Positions 51,301 to 63,283 of a DNA stretch of 64,000 bases are shown in pieces. The stretch covers positions 1-64,000 of the forward strand of contig JAKTNV010000757.1 in assembly GCA_022747635.1 (NCBI GenBank), in the 5' to 3' direction. The position numbers and the translations under genes were made by a program. How positions within the stretch are numbered: the stretch's first letter is position 1; each line of letters begins with the position of its first letter. Below the pieces are notes generated by a model. It ran no database searches. It was not told the origin of the DNA and worked only from the letters and a program-made list of their open reading frames with translations. This DNA is from Hetaerina americana (Eukaryota; Arthropoda; Insecta; Odonata; Calopterygidae).

Positions 51301-51350
51301 TTTTTAGAAAATTTAATTTTTCACATTTTTCCATGAAAAGTGCCAATACC
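48301..51350 (+). repeat. 9-unit repeat, copy 2 with one extra unit
   Basis: Unit starts: 48541, 48854, 49169, 49482, 49795, 50108, 50420, 50732, 51044. Order follows copy 1 up to 50420. A unit at 50732 is then inserted, with CATCATATAAAC, GCTTTAGCG, GTTTGACGTG and TATTTTATTTTT; after it the GTGTTTTTCTTACTTTAAG unit (51044) resumes the copy 1 order. The same inserted type is found at 60438 and 63572. Private change: GGTCTGCAG near 50030 instead of GGTGTGCAG. Confidence 0.85.
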
Positions 51351-51355
51351 CCCCC

Positions 51356-54300
51356 TTTGGGTTCTAGGTGAAAATCTCACTCGACACAAATCAAACAAAA
51401 ATGTTTCCATGGTGTGTATTGTTGTTCATTTTCATCAAATAAACAAAATAAAACTCAGAATAAATCCTGAAAGATAAGATATGAGCATAAAGGATGCTTC
51501 AGCGCAAGTGTTCATGTTACTAAAAGAGCCACAATTTCTAAAAATATTGCGAAAAACCATAATCTTCTGTTTTCGAGTGAATGTTTCAGGTGTATAGAAG
51601 GCATTTATTTCATTTTTAGAAAATTTAATTTTTCTCTTTTTTCCATGAAAAGTGCCATTACCCCCCCCTTTGGGTTCTAGGTGAAAATCTCACTCGACAC
51701 AAATCAAACAAAAATGTTTCCATGGTGTGTATTGTTGTTCATTTTCATCAAATAAACAAAATTAAACCCAGAATAAATCCTGAAAAACAAGAAATGAGCA
51801 TAAAAGATGCTTCAGCGCAAGTGTTATTCTTACTATAAGAGCCGAAATTTCTAAAAATATTGCGAAAAACCATAATCTTCTTTTTTGGAGTGAATGTTTG
51901 AGGTGTATAGAAGGCATTTATTTCATTTTTAGAAATTTTAATTTTTCACATTTTTCCATGAAAAGTGCCAATACCCCCCCCTTTGGGTTCTAGGTGAAAA
52001 TCTCACTCGACACAAATCAAACAAAAATGTTTCACTGGTGTGTATTGTTGTTCATTTTCATCAAATAAACAAAATTAAACCCAGAATAAATCCTGAAAGA
52101 CAAGAAATGAGCATAAAAGATGCTTCAGCGCAAGTGTTAATGTTACTATAAGAGCCAAATTTCTAAAAATATTGCGAAAAGCAACAATTTTCATTTTTAG
52201 AGTGAATGTTTGAGGTGTATAGAAGGCATTTATTTCATTTTTAGAAAATTTAATTTTTCACATTTTTCCGTGAAAAGTGCCAATACCCCCCCCTTTGGGT
52301 TCTAGGTAAAAATCTCACTCGACACAAATCAAACAAAAATGTTTCCATGGTGTGTATTGTTGTTTATTTTCGTCAAATAAACAAAATTAAACCCAGAATA
52401 AATCCTGAAAGACAAGAAATGAGCATAAAAGATGCTTCAGCGCAAGTGTTATTCTTACTATAATAGCCCAAATTTCTAAAAATATTGCGATAAACCACAA
52501 TCTTCTGTTTTAGAGTGAATGTTTGAGGTGTATAGAAGGCATTTATTTCATTTTTAGAAAATTTAATTTTTCACATTTTTCCGTGAAAAGTGCCAATACC
52601 CCCCCCTTTGGGTTCTAGGTGAAAATCTCACTCGACACAAATCAAACAAAAATGTTTCCATGGTCTGTATTGTTGTTCATTTTCATCAAATAAACAAAAT
52701 TAAACCCAGAATAAATCCTGAAAAACAAGAAATTAGCATAAAAGATGCTTCAGCGCAAGTGTTAATTTTACTATAAGAGCCCAAATTTCTAAAAATATTG
52801 CGAGAAACCACAATCTTCTTTTTTGGAGTGAATGTTTGAGGTGTATAGAAGGCATTTATTTCATTTTTAGAAAATTTAATTTTTCACATTTTTCCATGAA
52901 AAGTGCCAATACCCCCCCCTTTGGGTTCTAGGTGAAAATCTCACTCGACACAAATCAAACAAAAATGTTTCCATGATGTGTATTCTTGTTCATTTTCATC
53001 AAATAAACAAAATAAAACTCAGAATAAATCCTGAAAGATAAGATATGAGCATAAAAGATGCTTCAGCGCAAGTGTTCATGTTACTAAAAGAGCCCAAATT
53101 TCTAAAAATATTGCGAAAAGCAACAATTTTCAGTTTTAGAGTGAATGTTTCAGGTGTATAGAAGGCATTTATTACATTTTTAGAAAATTTAATTTTTCAC
53201 ATTTTTCCATGAAAAGTGCCAATACCCCCCCCTTTGGGTTCTAGGTGAAAATCTCACTCGACACAAATCAAACAAAAATGTTTCCATGGTGTGTATTGTT
53301 GTTCATTTTCATCAAATAAACAAAATTAAACCCAGAATAAATCCTGAAAGACAAGAAATGAGCATAAAAGATGCTTCAGCGCAAGTGTTAATGTTACTAT
53401 AAGAGCCAAACTTCTAAAAATATTGCGAAAAGCAACAATTTTCATTTTTAGAGTGAATGTTTGAGGTGTATAGAAGGCATTTATTTCATTTTTAGAAAAT
53501 TTAATTTTTCACATTTTTCCGTGAAAAGTGCCAATACCCCCCCCTTTGGGTTCTAGGTGAAAATCTCACTCGACACAAATCAAACAAAAATGTTTCCATG
53601 GTGTGTATTGTTGTTCATTTTCATCAAATAAACAAAATAAAACTCAGAATAAATCCTGAAAGATAAGATATGAGCATAAAGGATGCTTCAGCGCAAGTGT
53701 TCATGTTACTAAAAGAGCCACAATTTCTAAAAATATTGCGAAAAACCATAATCTTCTGTTTTCGAGTGAATGTTTCAGGTGTATAGAAGGCATTTATTTC
53801 ATTTTTAGAAAATTTAATTTTTCTCTTTTTTCCATGAAAAGTGCCATTACCCCCCCCCTTTGGGTTCTAGGTGAAAATCTCACTCGACACAAATCAAACA
53901 AAAATGTTTCCATGGTGTGTATTGTTGTTCATTTTCATCAAATAAACAAAATTAAACCCAGAATAAATCCTGAAAAACAAGAAATGAGCATAAAAGATGC
54001 TTCAGCGCAAGTGTTATTCTTACTATAAGAGCCGAAATTTCTAAAAATATTGCGAAAAACCATAATCTTCTTTTTTGGAGTGAATGTTTGAGGTGTATAG
54101 AAGGCATTTATTTCATTTTTAGAAATTTTAATTTTTCACATTTTTCCATGAAAAGTGCCAATACCCCCCCCTTTGGGTTCTAGGTGAAAATCTCACTCGA
54201 CACAAATCAAACAAAAATGTTTCACTGGTGTGTATTGTTGTTCATTTTCATCAAATAAACAAAATTAAACCCAGAATAAATCCTGAAAGACAAGAAATGA

Positions 54301-55735
54301 GCATAAAAGATGCTTCAGCGCAAGTGTTAATGTTACTATAAGAGCCAAATTTCTAAAAATATTGCGAAAAGCAACAATTTTCATTTTTAGAGTGAATGTT
54401 TGAGGTGTATAGAAGGCATTTATTTCATTTTTAGAAAATTTAATTTTTCACATTTTTCCGTGAAAAGTGCCAATACCCCCCCCTTTGGGTTCTAGGTAAA
54501 AATCTCACTCGACACAAATCAAACAAAAATGTTTCCATGGTGTGTATTGTTGTTTATTTTCGTCAAATAAACAAAATTAAACCCAGAATAAATCCTGAAA
54601 GACAAGAAATGAGCATAAAAGATGCTTCAGCGCAAGTGTTATTCTTACTATAATAGCCCAAATTTCTAAAAATATTGCGATAAACCACAATCTTCTGTTT
54701 TAGAGTGAATGTTTGAGGTGTATAGAAGGCATTTATTTCATTTTTAGAAAATTTAATTTTTCACATTTTTCCGTGAAAAGTGCCAATACCCCCCCCTTTG
54801 GGTTCTAGGTGAAAATCTCACTCGACACAAATCAAACAAAAATGTTTCCATGGTCTGTATTGTTGTTCATTTTCATCAAATAAACAAAATTAAACCCAGA
54901 ATAAATCCTGAAAAACAAGAAATTAGCATAAAAGATGCTTCAGCGCAAGTGTTAATTTTACTATAAGAGCCCAAATTTCTAAAAATATTGCGAGAAACCA
55001 CAATCTTCTTTTTTGGAGTGAATGTTTGAGGTGTATAGAAGGCATTTATTTCATTTTTAGAAAATTTAATTTTTCACATTTTTCCATGAAAAGTGCCAAT
55101 ACCCCCCCCTTTGGGTTCTAGGTGAAAATCTCACTCGACACAAATCAAACAAAAATGTTTCCATGATGTGTATTCTTGTTCATTTTCATCAAATAAACAA
55201 AATAAAACTCAGAATAAATCCTGAAAGATAAGATATGAGCATAAAAGATGCTTCAGCGCAAGTGTTCATGTTACTAAAAGAGCCCAAATTTCTAAAAATA
55301 TTGCGAAAAGCAACAATTTTCAGTTTTAGAGTGAATGTTTCAGGTGTATAGAAGGCATTTATTACATTTTTAGAAAATTTAATTTTTCACATTTTTCCAT
55401 GAAAAGTGCCAATACCCCCCCCTTTGGGTTCTAGGTGAAAATCTCACTCGACACAAATCAAACAAAAATGTTTCCATGGTGTGTATTGTTGTTCATTTTC
55501 ATCAAATAAACAAAATTAAACCCAGAATAAATCCTGAAAGACAAGAAATGAGCATAAAAGATGCTTCAGCGCAAGTGTTAATGTTACTATAAGAGCCAAA
55601 CTTCTAAAAATATTGCGAAAAGCAACAATTTTCATTTTTAGAGTGAATGTTTGAGGTGTATAGAAGGCATTTATTTCATTTTTAGAAAATTTAATTTTTC
55701 ACATTTTTCCCGTGAAAAGTGCCAATACCCCCCCC
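51356..55735 (+). repeat. 7-unit tandem duplication, nearly identical (2190 bp x2)
   Basis: Unit starts 51356, 51669, 51982, 52294, 52607, 52920 and 53233 repeat as 53545, 53859, 54172, 54484, 54797, 55110 and 55423, offset 2189-2190 bp. Every rare mark is in both copies: AAAGGATGC, GAGCCACAATTTC, TTTTCGAGTG, CTCTTTTTTCC with GCCATTACC, GAGCCGAAATTTC, TTTCACTGGTG, GGTAAAAATC, TTTTCGTCAAAT, ATGGTCTG, GAAATTAGC, GCGAGAAACC and GAGCCAAACTTC. The only differences I found are one extra C in the run before 53859 and CCCGTG near 55710 for CCGTG. This is the freshest-looking duplication in the window. Confidence 0.92.
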
Positions 55736-56991
55736 TTTGGGTTCTAGGTGAAAATCTCACTCGACACAAATCAAACAAAAATGTTTCCATGGTGTGTATT
55801 GTTGTTCATTTTCATCAAATAAACAAAATTAAACCCAGAATAAATCCTGAAAAACAAGAAATGAGCATAAAAGATGCTTCAGCGCAAGTTATATTCTTAT
55901 TATAAGAGCCCAAATTTCTAAAAATATTGCGAAAAACCAAAATCTTCTTTTTTGGAGTGAATGTTTGAGGTGTATAGAAGGCATTTATTTCATTTTTAGA
56001 AAATTTAATTTTTCACATTTTTCCATGAAAAGTGCCAATACCCCCCCCCTTTGGGTTCTAGGTGAAAATCTCACTCGGCCCAAATCAAACAAAAATGTTT
56101 CCATGGTGTGTATTGTTGTTCATTTTCATCAAATAAACAAAATTAAACCCAGAATAAATCCTGAAAAACAAGAAATGAGCATAAAAGATGCTTCAGCGCA
56201 AGTGTTATTCTTACTATAAGAGCCCAAATTTCAAAAAATATTGCGAAAAACCATAATCTTCTTTTTTGGAGTGAATGTTTGAGGTGTGCAGAAGGCATTT
56301 ATTTCATTTTTAGAAAATTTAATTTTTCACATTTTTCCATGAAAAGTGCCAATACCCCCCCTTTGGGTTCTAGGTGAAAATCTCACTCGACACAAATCAA
56401 ACAAAAATGTTTCCAAGGTGTGTATTCTTGTTCATTTTCATCAAATAAACAAAATTAAACCCAGAATAAATCCTGAAAAACAAGAAATGAGCATAAAAGA
56501 TGCTTCAGCGCAAGTGTTATTCTTACTATAAGAGCCCAAATTTCTAAAAATATTGCGATAAACCACAATCTTCTTTTTTGGAGTGAATGTTTGAGGTGTA
56601 TAGAAGGCTTTTATTTCATTTTTAGAAAATTTAATTTTTCACATTTTTCCATGAAAAGTGCCAATACCCCCCCCTTTGGGTTCTAGGTGAAAATCTCACT
56701 CGTCACAAATCAAACAAAAATGTTTCCATGATGTGTATTGTTGTTCATTTTCATCAAATAAACAAAATTAAACCCAACGAAATAAATCCTGAAAGACAAG
56801 AAATGAAGCATAAAAAGATGCTTCAGCGCAAGTGTTAATGTTACTATAAGAGCCAATTTCTAAAAATATTGCGAAAAGCAACAATTTTCATTTTTAGAGT
56901 GAATGTTTGAGGTGTATAGAAGGCATTTATTTCATTTTTAGAAAATTTAATTTTTCACATTTTTCCGTGAAAAGTGCCAATACCCCCCCCC
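55736..56991 (+). repeat. Mixed units: GGCCC, GTGCAG and CGTCAC types
   Basis: Unit starts: 55736, 56050, 56362, 56675. They resemble, in order, the GTTATATTC unit, CACTCGGCCC unit and GGTGTGCAG / CCAAGGTG unit of the 9-unit repeat, then a CACTCGTCAC / CCATGATG unit. The pair 56362 and 56675 recurs at 59812 and 60126 (offset about 3450 bp), where both also have AAGGCTTTTATTTC. Confidence 0.8.
56773..56860 (+). other. Cluster of private indels in one unit
   Basis: Within about 85 bp this unit departs from all its relatives by four indels: CCCAACGAAATAAAT for CCCAGAATAAAT (+3), AAATGAAGC for AAATGAGC (+1), ATAAAAAGATG for ATAAAAGATG (+1) and GAGCCAATTTC for GAGCCAAATTTC (-1). The interval is 317 bp as a result. 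Clustered single-base indels in or beside homopolymers look like a local consensus error, but a real mutated unit cannot be excluded. Confidence 0.7.
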
Positions 56992-57029
56992 TTTGGGTTC
57001 TAGGTGAAAATCTCACTCGACACAAATCA

Positions 57030-59210
57030 AACAAAAATGTTTCCATGGTCTGTATTGTTGTTCATTTTCATCAAATAAACAAAATTAAACCCAGAATAAA
57101 TCCTGAAAAACAAGAAATTAGCATAAAAGATGCTTCAGCGCAAGTGTTAATTTTACTATAAGAGCCCAAATTTCTAAAAATATTGCGAGAAACCACAATC
57201 TTCTTTTTTGGAGTGAATGTTTGAGGTGTATAGAAGGCATTTATTTCATTTTTAGAAAATTTAATTTTCACATTTTTCCATGAAAAGTGCCAATACCCCC
57301 CCCTTTGGGTTCTAGGTGAAAATCTCACTCGACACAAATCAAACAAAAATGTTTCCATGGTGTGTATTCTTGTTCATTTTCATCAAATAAACAAAATAAA
57401 ACTCAGAATAAATCCTGAAAGATAAGATATGAGCATAAAAGATGCTTCAGCGCAAGTGTTCATGTTACTAAAAGAGCCCAAATTTCTAAAAATATTGCGA
57501 AAAGCAACAATTTTCAGTTTTAGAGTGAATGTTTGAGGTGTATAGAAGGCATTTATTTCATTTTTAGAAAATTTAATTTTTCACATTTTTCCATGAAAAG
57601 TGCCAATACCCCCCCCCCTTTGGGTTCTAGGTGAAAATCTCACTCGACCCAAATCAAACAAAAATGTTTCCATGATGTGTATTCTTGTTCATTTTCATCA
57701 AATAAACAAAATAAAACTCAGAATAAATCCTGAAAGATAAGATATGAGCATAAAAGATGCTTCAGCGCAAGTGTTCATGTTACTAAAAGAGCCCAAATTT
57801 CTAAAAATATTGCGAAAAGCAACAATTTTCAGTTTTAGAGTGAATGTTTCAGGTGTATAGAAGGCATTTATTACATTTTTAGAAAATTTAATTTTTCACA
57901 TTTTTCCATGAAAAGTGCCAATACCCCCCCCTTTGGGTTCTAGGTGAAAATCTCACTCGACACAAATCAAACAAAAATGTTTCCATGGTGTGTATTGTTG
58001 TTCATTTTCATCAAATAAACAAAATTAAACCCAGAATAAATCCTGAAAGACAAGAAATGAGCATAAAAGATGCTTCAGCGCAAGTGTTAATGTTACTATA
58101 AGCGCCAAACTTCTAAAAATATTGCGAAAAGCAACAATTTTCATTTTTAGAGTGAATGTTTGAGGTGTATAGAAGGCATTTATTTCATTTTTAGAAAATT
58201 TAATTTTTCACATTTTTCCGTGAAAAGTGCCAATACCCCCCCCTTTGGGTTCTAGGTGAAAATCTCACTCGCCACAAATCAAACAAAAATGTTTCCATGG
58301 TGTGTATTGTTGTTCATTTTCATCAAATAAACAAAATTAAACCCAGAATAAATCCTGAAAAACAAGAAATGAGCATAAAAGATGCTTCAGCGCAAGTTAT
58401 ATTCTTACTATAAGAGCCCAAATTTCTAAAAATATTGCGAAAAAACCAAAATCTTCTTTTTTGGAGTGAATGTTTGAGGTGTATAGAAGGCATTTATTTC
58501 ATTTTTAGAAAATTTAATTTTTCACATTTTTCCGTGAAAAGTGCCAATACCCCCCCCCTTTGGGTTCTAGGTGAAAATCTCACTCGACACAAATCAAACA
58601 AAAATGTTTCCATGGTGTGTATTGATGTTCATTTTCATCAAATAAACAAAATTAAACCCAGAATAAATCCTGAAAGACAAGAAATGAGCATAAAAGATGC
58701 TTCAGCGCAGGTGTTATTCTTACTATAATAGCCCAAATTTCTAAAAATATTGCGAAAAACCACAATCTTTTTTTTGGAGTGAATGTTTGAGGTGTATAGA
58801 AGGCATTTATTTCATTTTTAGAAAATTTAATTTTTCACATTTTTCCATGAAAAGTGCCAATACCCCCCCCCTTTGGGTTCTAGGTGAAAATCTCACTCGG
58901 CCCAAATCAAACAAAAATGTTTCCATGGTGTGTATTGTTGTTCATTTTCATCAAATAAACAAAATTAAACCCAGAATAAATCCTGAAAAACAAGAAATGA
59001 GCATAAAAGATGCTTCAGCGCAAGTGTTATTCTTACTATAAGAGCCCAAATTTCTAAAAATATTGCGAAAAACCATAATCTTCTTTTTTGGAGTGAATGT
59101 TTGAGGTGTGCAGAAGGCATTTATTTCATTTTTAGAAAATTTAATTTTTCACATTTTTCCATGAAAAGTGCCAATACCCCCCCCCTTTGGGTTCTAGGTG
59201 AAAATCTCAC
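57030..59210 (+). repeat. 13-unit-offset duplication, copy 1 (~2.2 kb)
   Basis: Unit starts 56992, 57304, 57619, 57932, 58244, 58559 and 58872 match 61063-62945 at 4071-4074 bp. Marks in order: ATGGTCTG with GAAATTAGC and GCGAGAAACC; GATAAG unit; C10-run unit with CCATGATG and GATAAG; GCCAAACTTC unit; CACTCGCCAC / GTTATATTC unit; GTATTGATGTTC unit; GGCCC unit. The first four also copy the end of the 51.36-55.74 kb repeat, inserted next to the 9-unit series. Confidence 0.85.
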
Positions 59211-61062
59211 TCGTCACAAATCAAACAAAAATGTTTCCATGATGTGTATTGTTGTTCATTTTCATCAAATAAACAAAATTAAACCCAGAATAAATCCTGA
59301 AAGACAAGAAATGAGCATAAAAGATGCTTCAGCGCAAGTGTTAATGTTACTATAAGAGCCAAATTTCTAAAAATATTGCGAAAAGCAACAATTTTCATTT
59401 TTAGAGTGAATGTTTGAGGTGTATAGAAGGCATTTATTTCATTTTTAGAAAATTTAATTTTTCACATTTTTCCGTGAAAAGTGCCAATACCCCCCCCTTT
59501 GGGTTCTAGGTGAAAATCTCACTCGACACAAATCAAACAAAAATGTTTCCATGGTGTGTATTGTTGTTCATTTTCATCAAATAAACAAAATTAAACCCAG
59601 AATAAATCCTGAAAAAACAAGAAATGAGCATAAAAGATGCTTCAGCGCAAGTGTTATTCTTACTATAAGAGCCCAAATTTCTAAAAATATTGCGAAAAAC
59701 CATAATCTTCTTTTTTGGAGTGAATGTTTGAGGTGTGCAGAAGGCATTTATTTCATTTTTAGAAAATTTAATTTTTCACATTTTTCCATGAAAAGTGCCA
59801 ATACCCCCCCCTTTGGGTTCTAGGTGAAAATCTCACTCGACACAAATCAAACAAAAATGTTTCCAAGGTGTGTATTCTTGTTCATTTTCATCAAATAAAC
59901 AAAATTAAACCCAGAATAAATCCTGAAAAACAAGAAATGAGCATAAAAGATGCTTCAGCGCAAGTGTTATTCTTACTATAAGAGCCCAAATTTCTAAAAA
60001 TATTGCGATAAACCACAATCTTCTTTTTTGGAGTGAATGTTTGAGGTGTATAGAAGGCTTTTATTTCATTTTTAGAAAATTTAATTTTTCACATTTTTCC
60101 ATGAAAAGTGCCAATACCCCCCCCCTTTGGGTTTTGGGTGAAAATCTCACTCGTCACAAATCAAACAAAAATGTTTCCATGATGTGTATTGTTGTTCATT
60201 TTCATCAAATAAACAAAATTAAACCCAGAATAAATCCTGAAAGACAAGAAATGAGCATAAAAGATGCTTCAGCGCAAGTGTTAATGTTACTATAAGAGCC
60301 AAATTTCTAAAAATATTGCGAAAAGCAACAATTTTCATTTTTAGAGTGAATGTTTGAGGTGTATAGAAGGCATTTATTTCATTTTTAGAAAATTTAATTT
60401 TTCACATTTTTCCGTGAAAAGTGCCAATACCCCCCCCTTTGGGTTCTAGGTGAAAATCTCACTCGACACAAATCAAACAAAAATGTTTCCATGGTGTGTA
60501 TTGTTGTTCATTTTCATCATATAAACAAAATTAAACCCAGAATAAATCCTGAAAGACAAGAAATGAGCATAAAAGATGCTTTAGCGCAAGTGTTAATGTT
60601 ACTATAAGAGCCAAATTTCTAAAAATATTGCGAAAAGCAACAATTTTCATTTTTAGAGTGAATGTTTGACGTGTATAGAAGGCATTTATTTTATTTTTAG
60701 AAAATTTAATTTTTCACATTTTTCCGTGAAAAGTGCCAATACCCCCCCCTTTGGGTTCTAGGTGAAAATCTCACTCGACACAAATCAAACAAAAATGTTT
60801 CCATGGTGTGTATTGTTGTTCATTTTCATCAAATAAACAAAATTAAACCCAGAATAAATCCTGAAAAACAAGAAATGAGCATAAAAGATGCTTCAGCGCA
60901 AGTGTTATTCTTACTATAAGAGCCCAAATTTCTAAAAATATTGCGAAAAACCACAATCTTCTCTTTTGGAGTGAATGTTTGAGGTGTATAGAAGGCATTT
61001 ATTTCATTTTTAGAAAATTTAATTTTTCATATTTTTCCATGAAAAGTGCCAATACCCCCCCC
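59211..61062 (+). repeat. Units between the 13-unit copies
   Basis: Unit starts: 59186, 59498, 59812, 60126, 60438, 60750. Types: CGTCAC / CCATGATG; ordinary GTTGTTC with CTGAAAAAAC; CCAAGGTG; GTTTTGGGTG with CGTCAC; CATCATATAAAC with GCTTTAGCG and GACGTG; ordinary. Two units (59812 and 60126) correspond to 56362 and 56675, and 60438 to 50732. CTCTTTTGGAG near 60961 is private. Confidence 0.8.
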
Positions 61063-61100
61063 TTTGGGTTCTAGGTGAAAATCTCACTCGACACAAATCA

Positions 61101-63283
61101 AACAAAAATGTTTCCATGGTCTGTATTGTTGTTCATTTTCATCAAATAAACAAAATTAAACCCAGAATAAATCCTGAAAAACAAGAAATTAGCATAAAAG
61201 ATGCTTCAGCGCAAGTGTTAATTTTACTATAAGAGCCCAAATTTCTAAAAATATTGCGAGAAACCACAATCTTCTTTTTTGGAGTGAATGTTTGAGGTGT
61301 ATAGAAGGCATTTATTTCATTTTTAGAAAATTTAATTTTTCACATTTTTCCATGAAAAGTGCCAATACCCCCCCCTTTGGGTTCTAGGTGAAAATCTCAC
61401 TCGACACAAATCAAACAAAAATGTTTCCATGGTGTGTATTCTTGTTCATTTTCATCAAATAAACAAAATAAAACTCAGAATAAATCCTGAAAGATAAGAT
61501 ATGAGCATAAAAGATGCTTCAGCGCAAGTGTTCATGTTACTAAAAGAGCCCAAATTTCTAAAAATATTGCGAAAAGCAACAATTTTCAGTTTTAGAGTGA
61601 ATGTTTGAGGTGTATAGAAGGCATTTATTTCATTTTTAGAAAATTTAATTTTTCACATTTTTCCATGAAAAGTGCCAATACCCCCCCCCCCTTTGGGTTC
61701 TAGGTGAAAATCTCACTCGACACAAATCAAACAAAAATGTTTCCATGATGTGTATTCTTGTTCATTTTCATCAAATAAACAAAATAAAACTCAGAATAAA
61801 TCCTGAAAGATAAGATATGAGCATAAAAGATGCTTCAGCGCAAGTGTTCATGTTACTAAAAGAGCCCAAATTTCTAAAAATATTGCGAAAAGCAACAATT
61901 TTCAGTTTTAGAGTGAATGTTTCAGGTGTATAGAAGGCATTTATTACATTTTTAGAAAATTAATTTTTCACATTTTTCCATGAAAAGTGCCAATACCCCC
62001 CCCCTTTGGGTTCTAGGTGAAAATCTCACTCGACACAAATCAAACAAAAATGTTTCCATGGTGTGTATTGTTGTTCATTTTCATCAAATAAACAAAATTA
62101 AACCCAGAATAAATCCTGAAAGACAAGAAATGAGCATAAAAGATGCTTCAGCGCAAGTGTTAATGTTACTATAAGAGCCAAACTTCTAAAAATATTGCGA
62201 AAAGCAACAATTTTCATTTTTAGAGTGAATGTTTGAGGTGTATAGAAGGCATTTATTTCATTTTTAGAAAATTTAATTTTTCACATTTTTCCGTGAAAAG
62301 TGCCAATACCCCCCCCCTTTGGGTTCTAGGTGAAAATCTCACTCGCCACAAATCAAACAAAAATGTTTCCATGGTGTGTATTGTTGTTCATTTTCATCAA
62401 ATAAACAAAATTAAACCCAGAATAAATCCTGAAAAACAAGAAATGAGCATAAAAGATGCTTCAGCGCAAGTTATATTCTTACTATAAGAGCCCAAATTTC
62501 TAAAAATATTGCGAAAAACCAAAATCTTCTTTTTTGGAGTGAATGTTTGAGGTGTATAGAAGGCATTTATTTCATTTTTAGAAAATTTAATTTTTCACAT
62601 TTTTCCGTGAAAAGTGCCAATACCCCCCCCCTTTGGGTTCTAGGTGAAAATCTCAATTCGACACAAATCAAACAAAAATGTTTCCATGGTGTGTATTGAT
62701 GTTCATTTTCATCAAATAAACAAAATTAAACCCAGAATAAATCCTGAAAGACAAGAAATGAGCATAAAAGATGCTTCAGCGCAGGTGTTATTCTTACTAT
62801 AATAGCCCAAATTTCTAAAAATATTGCGAAAAACCACAATCTTTTTTTTGGAGTGAATGTTTGAGGTGTATAGAAGGCATTTATTTCATTTTTAGAAAAT
62901 TTAATTTTTCACATTTTTCCATGAAAAGTGCCAATACCCCCCCCTTTGGGTTCTAGGTGAAAATCTCACTCCGCCAAAATCAAACAAAAATGTTTCCATG
63001 GTGTGTATTGTTGTTCATTTTCATCAAATAAACAAAATTAAACCCAGAATAAATCCTGAAAAACAAGAAATGAGCATAAAAGATGCTTCAGCGCAAGTGT
63101 TATTCTTACTATAAGAGCCCAAATTTCTAAAAATATTGCGAAAAAACCATAATCTTCTTTTTTGGAGTGAATGTTTGAGGTGTGCAGAAGGCATTTATTT
63201 CATTTTTAGAAAATTTAATTTTTCACATTTTTCCATGAAAAGTGCCAATACCCCCCCCTTTGGGTTCTAGGTGAAAATCTCAC
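61101..63283 (+). repeat. 13-unit-offset duplication, copy 2
   Basis: Unit starts 61063, 61376, 61692, 62005, 62318, 62632 and 62945 have the same types as 56992-58872. The C-run before 61692 has 11 C, the longest found. Differences: AAAATTAATTTTTC near 61957 lacks a T, CTCAATTCGACAC near 62653 has an insertion, and CTCCGCCAAAATC near 62970 replaces CTCGGCCCAAATC. After 63283 the order skips one unit relative to copy 1 (63259 matches 59812, not 59186). Confidence 0.85.

Noticed and set aside
1324..62487. Recurrent open frames of 60-137 codons on both strands, e.g. 12546-12800 (+), 10539-10823 (-), 45955-46368 (+).
   Set aside because: They are the same monomer read repeatedly. Whether a frame is open depends on C-run length and many begin at GTG or TTG. 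Both strands are open over the same stretch, and differences between copies change residues freely. There are no splice, promoter or poly-A cues and no recognisable domain.
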